Source: Mastigamoeba balamuthi | Lineage: Eukaryota; Evosea; Mastigamoebida; Mastigamoebidae | Direction of reading: 5' to 3' | Length of the DNA stretch: 64,000 bases | NCBI GenBank assembly: GCA_902651635.1 | Contig: CACRSC010000004.1 | Location: 734,195-798,194 of the forward strand | Shown: positions 55,335 through 64,000 of the stretch, in pieces | Layout: each line of letters begins with the position of its first letter | Numbering within the stretch: the first letter of the stretch is position 1 | The notes under the pieces: generated by a model | Database searches by the model: none | The model's input: only the letters and a program-made list of their open reading frames with translations | Told to the model about the DNA's origin: nothing | Made by a program: the position numbers and the translations under genes

Positions 55335-55589
55335 GCGCCCAAGTCCCAGTTCCCTCTGCCCCCGAGGAGATACGGCAAATCCATGACCCGAGATATGGAA
55401 CAACAATGATGTCAGGAACAGGGAACCAGGTCTCAGTGGCCGCCTCCAGCAGCCTGGGCCGCGTGGGCACCGCCGCGGCCACGTAGAAGTGCGTCTGCTC
55501 CAATATCTCGCCGAAGAAGGTGCTTCTGTACTTTTCTGCATCGCGCTGGAGGACTGTGTTCAAAGCATCTTTTTTCGCTGGTGAAAAAC
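55335..55589. other. Gap with a coding-like minus-strand stretch
   Basis: 255 bp between the MYND-FKBP gene and NifS. On the minus strand (55,563 towards 55,400) an open frame reads LQRDAEKYRSTFFGEI and EQTHFYVAAAVPTRP, which looks protein-like, but no ATG starts it. It may be a chance open frame or an exon of an unresolved gene. Confidence 0.3.
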
Positions 55590-56852
55590 ATGAGTCTGGT
55601 CGATCGCTACGTTTCCTGCGGGACTGGCGCGCCCGCGAGGCCCGCGGCCCGCCCCGCGCGCCGCGTGTACCTCGACAACAACGCCACGACGCGCGTCGAC
55701 CCGCGCGTGGTCGCAGAGATGGTGCCGTACCTGAGCGAGATGTACGGCAACCCGTCGTCGCTGCACTCGTTCGGCGCCGAGGCCAACGCCGCCGAGCGCC
55801 GGGCCGTGGAGCGGCTCTACGACCTCGTGGGGGCGGACGACAGGGACACCGTGCTGCTGACCAGCGGCGCGTCCGAGAGCAACAACACGGTCGTCAAGGG
55901 CGTGTTTGACGTTGCGTCGGCGCGGGCTCGCAAGACCGGAAAACGCCCACAGTTCCTGACGTCCAACGTCGAGCACCCGTCGATCCGCAACACGTTCCGC
56001 CACCTCGAGCGCCTCGGCGCGGACGTGGTGTTCCTGCCGGTCAACAGCGACGGCATCGTGACGCCGTCGGTGCTGGAGAAGGCCATCGACCGCGACAGGG
56101 TCGCCCTGGTGTCCCTGATGTGGGCCAACAACGAGACGGGCATCGTCAACCCCATCGCAGACCTCGCCCGCACGGCCCACGCCTGCGGCGCGCTGTTCCA
56201 CACCGACGCCACGCAGGCGTACGGCCGCCTCCCCCGCGCCTCGGCCTCGTGCCGTGCCGCCGGCGTCGACTTCGCGAGCCTCAGCGCGCACAAGTTCCAC
56301 GGGCCCAAGGGCGTCGGCGCGCTCTACATCCGCGCAGGCGACGCCACGCACACGATCACGCGCGCCGCGCCGCTGCTGCACGGCGGCGAGCAGCTCGCGG
56401 GCCTCAGGGCCGGCACCCTCAACGTCCCGGGCGCCGTGGGCATCGGCGCTGCAGCGTCGCTCGTGTCGGACGACGACCTCCCGAGGATCCGCGCGCTGAG
56501 GGACAGGCTCGAGGACGGCATCCTCAGGCGCGTGCGCGCGTGCTCGGCCATCGGGTCGCGCGACGTGCGCGTGGCCAACACGGCGCTGATCACCGTGGAC
56601 GGCGTCGAGGGCGAGGCGCTCATCTACGAGCTCGACCGCTTCGGCGTCGCCGCGTCGACGGGCAGCGCGTGCGCCAGCGGGTCGCTAGAGGCCAGCGCGG
56701 CGGTGGTGGCCGTCAAGGGCGCCGAGAGCGCGCACACGGCCGTCAGGCTGAGCCTCTCGCGGTTCACGACGCCCGAGGACATCGACACCGCGGTGGACGC
56801 CCTCGAGCGGTCGGTGTCGCGGCTGCGCTCGTTCACAACAGTCCTCGTGTGA
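55590..56852 (+). CDS. nifS: NifS-type cysteine desulfurase
   Basis: PLP enzyme that releases sulfur from cysteine for Fe-S cluster assembly with NifU. Intronless, 420 residues. Conserved: RVYLDNNATTRVDP, YGNPSSLHSFG, TSGASESNNTVVKG, SNVEHPSIRNTF, ANNETGIVNP, HTDATQAYGRLP, the PLP Lys in SAHKFHGPKGVGA, and the catalytic Cys loop STGSACASGSLEAS. These features fit NifS rather than mitochondrial IscS/Nfs1, as in Archamoebae, where a NIF system of epsilon-proteobacterial origin replaced ISC. A 24-residue Arg/Ala/Pro-rich extension precedes VYLDNN and might target it to a mitochondrion-related organelle. Lack of introns agrees with acquisition from bacteria, though RFC2 is also intronless. Confidence 0.93.
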   Translation: MSLVDRYVSCGTGAPARPAARPARRVYLDNNATTRVDPRVVAEMVPYLSEMYGNPSSLHSFGAEANAAERRAVERLYDLVGADDRDTVLLTSGASESNNTVVKGVFDVASARARKTGKRPQFLTSNVEHPSIRNTFRHLERLGADVVFLPVNSDGIVTPSVLEKAIDRDRVALVSLMWANNETGIVNPIADLARTAHACGALFHTDATQAYGRLPRASASCRAAGVDFASLSAHKFHGPKGVGALYIRAGDATHTITRAAPLLHGGEQLAGLRAGTLNVPGAVGIGAAASLVSDDDLPRIRALRDRLEDGILRRVRACSAIGSRDVRVANTALITVDGVEGEALIYELDRFGVAASTGSACASGSLEASAAVVAVKGAESAHTAVRLSLSRFTTPEDIDTAVDALERSVSRLRSFTTVLV

Positions 56853-57153
56853 TTGCCATTTGGAATTCCCCAAACTGCACCAAACGAGGCCCCGCTTGGG
56901 CAGGCGGGAGGGCACGGGACCGAGGAAACGTGCACCAAGTCCCCGCGGGTGAACGAGGGCGTGCAGTTAAGGAAGCGCGAAACCCCCGCAGAGAATATAA
57001 CGAGCAGATATTTGGTTTCGTCATCGAAGTGACGTGGGGCTTAAGTGAAGAGGCAGTTCTCTTGGTTCATCTCCGCACCCCTTTTTAAAGACCCGCGGGG
57101 TGTACACACAAACTTTAGACCCTTCCTCCAAAGCAACACCCGAGCACCCTGAG
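56853..57153. other. Intergenic region, no gene seen
   Basis: About 300 bp between NifS and the Rac gene. The stretch close to the Rac start is relatively AT-rich (GCAGAGAATATAACGAG near 56,990). No open frame or RNA gene was recognised; probably the NifS 3' end plus the Rac promoter. Confidence 0.5.
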
Positions 57154-58110
<957 letters not shown>

Positions 58111-58903
58111 AGAAAGAGAGAGAGGGTCACCACACACACCTCCGCTCTCTCTTTCCCCGTGCCTCCCACTTTGGTCCCTTTGGCCGGTTGTTCACTCCCA
58201 CACGAGCTCTGCAATGTTGTGCCACATCCGAGAATCACGCTTCGCACTGAAAACCAAAAGGATTGCTTTCTTTCTTTTTCTCTCATCCCCCGTGCGACTG
58301 ACTGATCCCGTGGGGGGCTCTCCAAGGGTAGTAGCTCGCGAGGCAGGCGGTTGGGCACTGCACCCTGGGTTTTATTTTTCCGAGCGGTTGCGGAGTTGAA
58401 ACCGAAATCCGGGGTAACGGCGCCACGTGTAGCGAAGTGAATCTGAGGGTCAGACGACGATGGGTGCGAACAAAGCCTCGACGCGAGAAAACGCGGTGAC
58501 GAAGGCGAAGGTGTTTGAACATCCCTCAACAAACGCTGAAAAGATGCCGCACGCATATTCGGGGATAAAACGTGGAATTGTGCAAACCGTGGCTGAGGCT
58601 GATGTGTGGAGTGACTCACAGGGGAACAAAGCCGAACACCACACATTCCACACCACACCCGGCAAATTCTCCGATACCAGTTCCCAATCGTTTTCGAGCC
58701 ATACATGCAAGTGCACTTCAGCCCCGGGCGGGCTTCGCTCTGTCCCAGGGCCATGGCGTGACAACGTGGCTGCCGGGCTACAGACCCGTAGATTTTTTCT
58801 CTGACTCAAGAAAAAAGGTGCAAACCTGCGAAATCTTCTTTTTGGTGGGCTTACAAAGGGTGGCACAGCCGTGCCGCCGCCACGCCTCGCGCTCGACGCC
58901 CGC
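58111..58903. other. Longest host intergenic region; no firm gene
   Basis: About 790 bp. An ATG-started open frame of 115 codons lies at 58,460-58,804 (begins MGANKASTRENAVTK) but is lower in GC than the flanking genes and has no recognisable domain, so I do not call it a gene. Pyrimidine-rich tracts follow the Rac stop codon. No tRNA or other RNA recognised. Confidence 0.4.
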
Positions 58904-61664
58904 ATGTCCTACCCGCACTCCATCGGCAGCGGTTCGTTTTTTTCCCTCGCAGAGGACGAATTCTTGTGGAAGGGAAATCCGCCCACTCTCCCGTCGTCTG
59001 TGCGCACGCGCGCCCTCGCTTTCTCCGTCCTTGCCAGGCGGGAAAAAACTTTGAATTATATTAGCACATTTGAGCACTATAGCACGAATGGAACAGCTCT
59101 GACTGTGCGTGGGCCGCCGCGGTGCAGTTTTCGCGCCGCCGTTTGGCTTCGACGACGGCCCTGCGCCACCGCCTCCACCGGTACTGCATTTAAAAAGATA
59201 TAAAACGAGCAAAACAAACTGTTCCTCTCCGCGCGGGCCCACAGGCCGATGGTGTCTTCGAGGAAGAGGTGCCTCCGCTGCCCAGGCCACAGCGCAAGCG
59301 AAAGAAAAAGGCCGACTCGGACGACGAGGACTTCGTGCCCGACGACGACGAGGAGGCGCAGGTTTCCAGCGACAGCCCTCTGAGCAGCGACGCCGAGGCC
59401 AACGGGCCGGTGCCCTTCGAGCCAGTAGACGACGACCACGACTACGACGTAAGGGCCCCCCACTCCTCTCCCACCCCCCGCGCAGGCGCCCACAGCCCGA
59501 GACGGCGGTATCTTATTATCTCTGTCGCTGTCAGGACGCGAGTTCCAAGCCCAAGAAGGCCAAGACGGCGTACCAGATCTTCATGGACACCAACAGGCCG
59601 TCGCTCAAGACGCAGTACCCGCACATGAAGATCTCGGAGCTGCGCTCGATGCTGTCGCAGATGTGGAAGAACCTGAGCGAGCAGGACCGCGCGCACTGGC
59701 AGCAGCTCCAGATGCAGGACAAGGAGCGGTTCCAGCGCGAGGCGCGGACCCCTTCGTCCACGCGCAAGGGCGGCCGCAAGGGCAGCCACAAGCTGCCGGC
59801 TACACACGTGAGTGCACCACCGCGCACTTGATGGTCTCCGCCGCCGCCTCTGATCCCCAGGCCCCTCCTTTTTTTTTCGCTGCAGGACAACATGACGCAG
59901 ATGCAGCCAGGGGAGCAAAATGAGCTCTTGAACAAGGGGGTGCCGGTCCAGGTCATCGGGGGGATGCAGATCCCGCCTTATTGCAGTGCGCCACGCGAAC
60001 ACACACGCGCTATTGTCCCAGCGGAACTGACCCGGGCTTTATTTCGCAGAACTGAACCTCGAGGACATCCAGAAGCCGCCGTCCCCTGTACCGCAACAGC
60101 AGCTGCAGACGCCGTCCCCGCAGCCACAGCAGAGGATGATGCACTACCAACAGCCGCAACCGCAGCTGCAGCCGCAGCCACAGCCATCCAAGCCGCCTCA
60201 GGTGCAGCAGCGATGCGCTCCGTCGCCTATCCCCGTCGCAGCAGCACCACAGCCCCAGGCGCAGCAGCTAAACCAGCTGCAACAGTTCCAGCAGCTGCAG
60301 CAGCTGCAGCCTCAGCAACTCGCTCTGCTGTTCGGGCAGCAAGGGGCGGCCGGAATGACGCCCGAGGCCCTGCAGATGCTGGCCGCGGCGTACATGCAGC
60401 ACATCCAGCAAGCCCAGCAAGTCCAGCAAGTTCAGCAGGCCCAGCAGGCTCAGCAGGCGGGGTTCGCGCAGCAGCTACTGGGAACTGACGGCCAGGGAGC
60501 CACGGCGACAGCATACCCGACCTACCAGTCGATGGTCCAGCCGCAGAACCCGATGCAGCTCCAAGTACAACAGCAGCAGCAGCCGCAGCAGTACGGCGTG
60601 AGCTCGGTGCCCCAGCCGCAGCCGGTGCCGCAGCAACAGCAACAACTCAGGCAGATACAGCAGCAGCAGCAGCAACAGCAACAGCAGCAGCAGCAGCAGC
60701 GCCAGCAGACAATGCCCGCCGTCCAGCAGGCAATACCGACGCCGTACGACCAGGGGACCGACAACTTCGCTTCGATGCAGGAATCGTTCGAAGTCACTAC
60801 GGGGGCCAAGCGCGGTGCACGCGCTGGAGGAGCCCGCAAGAAGAAGACGGACGGCGTGGACACCGAAGGGTCAACGGAGTCCCCCAAGGGCCGGGCCAGG
60901 GGCGGCGCGCGTACCCCGCGAGCGGCTGCCACGAGCAGCAGGAAGAAGCAGAGGATGGGCGACGAGCCCGCTCTGCCTGAGCCAGATATCCAGGCGGTGG
61001 CGCCCATGTTTCCCATGGCGCAGCAGAGGCAGGCGGTGCAGCAGCCAATGGTGCAGGCACAGCAGCTCCAGATGCCGTCTCAGCCCCAGCAGCAGCCGCC
61101 GCAGCAGCAAGCGCAGCCACCACAAGCCGTCCTGTTCGCGGACGCCGCAGTCGCCCAGGTGCCGCCGGAGGAGGACGTCATCTGCTTCGAAGATCGCATG
61201 GGCCGCCTCATGAAATTCCCGCGCAAGTATAACCCGGTGCGCAGCCACTTGGCGCGCGTTTCCCCCCGTTACTCAGCGCCATCGCTGCAGAACCTCGTTC
61301 TCTACGACGGGCAGGACTGGTACTGCCGCGTGTGCAACTACTGGGTCGAGGACGGCACCGAGGTACAGATTCAGTTTCTCCGCCGGCGGCTTGTTGCTAA
61401 CGTCCGCCTTTCATTCATGTGCAGCACATCGTTTGCAGCAGAGACGACTGCGAGAGGTGCTACCACCTGGGCTGCGTGGGGCTCACGTCCCTGCCCGAGG
61501 GGGACTGGTTCTGCCCGCCGAGCATCGGGTGCAGGCCGCGAGCCTCAGCCCCCCCTCCGCCGCCCCCGGAACAAAACGGCGTCGACGCCGGCGGACTCGG
61601 GGGCGTCGGCGTCTACCACGTCGAACCTGACCTCTTCATGTCTCACAGCCCGCACGACCAGTGA
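58904..61664 (+). CDS. HMG-box, polyglutamine and PHD-finger chromatin protein
   Basis: Start ATG 58,904 (MSYPHSIGS) followed by an uncertain 5' junction; firm exons begin near 59,130. Order: acidic region (KKADSDDEDFVPDDDEEAQ), HMG box (KAKTAYQIFMDTNRPSLKTQ, MLSQMWKNLSEQDRAHWQQL), long Gln/Pro-rich region with a CAG/CAA run at 60,652-60,711, a basic stretch (RKKKTDG, SSRKKQR, nuclear signal), and a C-terminal PHD finger built from two exons (WYCRVCNYW; CSRDDCERCYHLGCVG; WFCPPS). It ends HSPHDQ. Likely a transcriptional co-factor that bends DNA and reads histone H3. The PHD ligands are complete. The first intron may be about 200 nt or hide an additional short exon. Confidence 0.8.
60652..60711 (+). 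repeat. CAG/CAA polyglutamine tract
   Basis: Sixteen consecutive Gln codons, mostly CAG with CAA interruptions, within a wider Gln/Pro-rich region of the HMG/PHD gene. Other short CAG runs flank it (60,280-60,330 and 60,405-60,470). Confidence 0.92.
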
Positions 61665-61821
61665 AACGGCTCCCTGCGCGCTCCCACACCCACACCCGTT
61701 TTTACTGTCCAACGATGAACGAGTAATGTCTAGGGCCTTTGCCGAAAGGGACGCCTCTTTTTGCGGTTTTCGGGGACTGCTGTTTAACAAGCCGAGATAC
61801 GTTGGTGGAGGGGCACCCAGA

Positions 61822-62430
61822 TCAGTGCGGGCTGCTGCCCAGCGCGTACAGGGACGGATCCGATAGTCGGTACATCGAGTGTAGGACCACCACGTAGTAT
61901 GCGTGCAACACTGCGTGGGGTGCGGGGTGCATTTGTCAAACCCAGTCACCGCGCGTAGGGCGTTCGGACCTAGCCTGTGGATGATGTACAACGCAAAGTA
62001 GCCGGGTGCCGCCCAGACGAGCGGCAGTGGGTTCTTCTGAATCAGTAGTATCTGCCCGGTCAAATAATGTAAGCGCGCCTGAAAAGCTGAGCGGCGCGGA
62101 CCACTCGGAAAAAGCGGGCGACCAGGGTCGAAATGAACGCGGCGACAAGAAGGCCCAGCAGGACCTTGAACCGCCTCGCGAGCTCGCTGTAGAGGCCGGC
62201 CTTGAAGAAGAACGTCGCCGCAAGCATCAGGTAGAACAGCACGACGACGGCGCACACGGAGAGCAGCTGGAAACTGACTGGGATCAGAGCGTGCCAATCC
62301 GACCAACGCCGCACAAGAATAGAACCAGGGCGCCAGCGAGGCCGCCCGGGGCCGGCTCAAGCGCGCTGTTGAGCACAATGTCCACGCCCACCACGGCGAA
62401 AACCGCCGCCGCCTTTCCCGGCGCCGCCAT
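61822..62430 (-). CDS. tmem138: TMEM138-like four-helix ciliary membrane protein
   Basis: About 160 residues in four exons, like human TMEM138 (162), a protein needed at the ciliary transition zone. Four hydrophobic helices: VFAVVGVDIVLNSAL, LLSVCAVVVLFYLMLAATFF, VLLGLLVAAFISTLVARFF and LPLVWAAPGYFALYIIHRL with YYVVVLHSMYR. Diagnostic pieces align with TMEM138: FFFKAGLYSELARRFK (human FVFQAGLVNLLFHKFK) and HRLVLHAYYVVVLHSMYRLS then DPSLY (human [22 protein letters not shown].FY). Introns were placed from this alignment. Start at 62,428-62,430 (MAAPGKAAAVFAV). Its presence suggests the organism builds a flagellum. The similarity is moderate, so orthology is likely rather than certain. Confidence 0.72.
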
Positions 62431-62632
62431 CCCGGCCAAACCCGGAACGCGCCCCAAAAGCAGAACAGATATATTAATTGAATCAGTGACGGCGGATTCA
62501 TTTCGTTGACGTGGTTCACAGAAGCCCCCTTTTTTCGCCCCTCCTGCGATTTTTCGGGCGCACTAAAATAACGCCCGGCGCTGCGCCAATAAGGTACACA
62601 GGAAAATATAATAGTGCAAGCCGTTGGCCCCT
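62431..62632. promoter_or_regulatory. Divergent promoter region, TMEM138/Rac
   Basis: 202 bp between two start codons, containing AT-rich motifs (AGATATATTAATTGAATCAG at about 62,467-62,486 and AAAATATAATAG at about 62,603). These stand out against the GC-rich background and resemble the motifs in other divergent gaps. Confidence 0.4.
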
Positions 62633-63769
62633 ATGCAGAGCATCAAGCTGGTGGTCGTCGGTGGTACGCGTCCGCCTCCCGCCACCCCCCCGTCGGCCTC
62701 CCCGCCCGCCTGCGCGCCGTCCGCCGCCGGGTCTCAGGCCGCCGAATTCGCGATTAGTGGGGGCGGCGAACCCGCCGATTGAATCTCTTCCCTCTCGATT
62801 CTCAACAGCGCCCACACCCCCTTGCCTCCCCGTCCTCCCGCAGACGGTGCAGTCGGGAAGACGTGCTTGCTCATTTCGTACACGTCGAACTCGTTCCCCC
62901 AGGCACGCCGGCGGCGCAGTGTTGGCGGTGGGACTCCCATGCGGTTTGCTAATGAGGCTTTCTTTCTGCTCGTGCTGTGTGGCTGCGCCCACACACTCTC
63001 TCCCTGTTCCTGTATTGCGCCCTCTCTCCCCTTTGGTGTGCCTCGCGCGCTGCAGGAGTATGTCCCGACTGTCTTCGACAACTACAGCGCCAACGTCATG
63101 GTCGACAACAAGACGGTGTCGCTGGGCCTGTGGGATACCGCAGGACAGGAGGATTACGACAGGTTCTTTGCGCTTTTTGCCCGCCGCCCGCCCTCGCCTC
63201 TTTTTAGAACGAGTTTGATTTTTTGTTCGAAAATGTGGACTCTGGGTCTGACACCGGTTATTGCCGAAACTCCCTCTCCGGACACACAGGCTGCGGCCGC
63301 TGTCGTATCCGCAGACGGACGTATTCCTCATCTGCTTCTCGATTGTCTCCGTGACGTCGTATCAGAACGTCAAGACCAAGGTTTGCTCTCCACAGCCTCT
63401 TTACTTTCCCCCCCTACATCGCAGTATTCGGCTGAGGTCCCCTCTCCTCTCCACGTGGCGCGCGCGCAGTGGTGGCCCGAGGTGACGCACCACTGCCCCA
63501 ACAGCAAGATCATCCTCGTCGGCACCAAGATCGACCTGCGCGACGACAGGGAGTCGCTCGAGCGCCTGCGCGAGAAGAACCAGCAGCCGATCAACTACCA
63601 GCAGGGCGAGCAGCTCGCGCGCGACATCAAGGCGTACTGCTACATGGAGTGCTCGGCGCTCACGCAGCGCGGGCTCAAGTCTGTATTCGACGAGGCGATC
63701 AAGTGCGTCATCTTCCCCGACAAGGACCGCAAGAAGAAGGGCAGCGGCAAGGCCTGCCAGATCTTGTGA
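62633..63769 (+). CDS. rac: Second Rac-family small GTPase (CQIL CaaX)
   Basis: Rho/Rac switch of about 193 residues in five exons. G1 [20 protein letters not shown], switch [21 protein letters not shown]3 [35 protein letters not shown]4 [12 protein letters not shown]5 [20 protein letters not shown]. Polybasic tail [10 protein letters not shown] and CaaX box CQIL. Compared with the Rac at 57,154 the protein is clearly paralogous, and two introns sit at corresponding places. Intron 62,903-63,054 (FPQ/EYVP) starts with GC, and the first intron interrupts G1 after VVVG instead of after GKT. Confidence 0.96.
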
Positions 63770-64000
63770 AGCGGCGGGCGACCCCGCAAGTGAGCGCTGG
63801 CTGGCCGTGGACGTGGGAGGTTCTTTTTTCTCGATATCGTCATAATTCGCACTCAACAACAACAAAAAGGGGGAACAGAAACACTGTCTGGGGGGATCTA
63901 CCCGCTCGCCCTGCGAAGCCGCTCCCTTCTCACCGTCTCCCCCTACTGCACGGGAGCTGCACGGGGCACACATACCCGGCGGCGACAGTGCTCCTGGGAG
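63770..64000. other. Downstream region to window end
   Basis: The 3' end of the second Rac gene followed by about 200 bp with no recognisable coding motif. A gene may begin beyond the window. Confidence 0.4.

Noticed and set aside
55318-55563. Minus-strand open frame before NifS
   Set aside because: Protein-like composition but no ATG and no acceptor or donor that links it to a neighbour; kept only as a note.
58460-58804. 115-codon ATG-started open frame between Rac and the HMG gene
   Set aside because: Low GC for this genome, no domain, overlaps open frames on the other strand; likely chance.

Overview
This is a compact, GC-rich, intron-dense protist genome. Genes are packed head-to-head and tail-to-tail, with gaps of mostly 50-250 bp. 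Introns are mostly 25-100 nt, with GTGCGC, GTGAGC or GTAAGC donors and a surprising share of GC-AG introns. The gene set is typical of Amoebozoa: Rac GTPases with CaaX tails, a C1-GBD/FH3-FH1-FH2-DAD formin, WASH-complex strumpellin, NELF-B, NAA10, NAA50 and TRAX. A NifS-type (not IscS-type) cysteine desulfurase points to Archamoebae, the amoebae that replaced ISC with a bacterial NIF system. TMEM138, a ciliary transition-zone protein, suggests a flagellated member. My best guess is a Mastigamoeba-like organism; this is inference, not proof.

Layout. 1-9,569: 3' end of a UBC6/UBE2J E2, DEDD exonuclease, GRAM+Qbc-SNARE protein, Zn/FHA protein, PHF12/Rco1-like double-PHD protein, RFC2, phosphocholine cytidylyltransferase. 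9,570-21,238: a low-GC island of mobile and unidentified DNA. It holds two copies of a ~1.6 kb repeat, a stranded GC-rich segment, and two adjacent pogo/Tigger-like DNA transposons with 43-bp terminal inverted repeats built from a doubled 18-bp unit. 21,239-33,558: Cys-rich membrane protein, NELF-B, rhodanese-DSP phosphatase, NAA10, a 1,044-residue lipid-anchored P-loop protein of unknown function, TRAX, a small type I membrane protein, NAA50. 33,786-38,335: two convergent PDIs and RRP8. 38,500-48,467: divergent pair of formin and strumpellin. 48,594-58,110: tandem glycosyltransferase-like protein, SmD1, a C2-like/TPR/PH-PH/CaaX protein, membrane RING E3, MYND-FKBP fusion, NifS, Rac. 58,904-63,769: HMG-box/polyQ/PHD protein, TMEM138, second Rac.

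How they fit together. The host genes cover transcription and chromatin (NELF-B, Rco1-like PHD, HMG/PHD, FHA), replication (RFC2), RNA (SmD1, TRAX, RRP8, exonuclease), ER folding and quality control (PDIs, UBC6, RING), N-terminal acetylation (NAA10, NAA50), and a membrane/actin group (two Racs, formin, strumpellin, SNARE, PH protein). No single operon-like novel system was found. The most unusual items are domain fusions (GRAM-SNARE, MYND-FKBP, C2/TPR/PH/PH-CaaX), the orphan P-loop protein, the GC-AG intron frequency, and CpG-to-TpG decay in the mobile island. All gene models are manual and were not checked against transcripts or databases.
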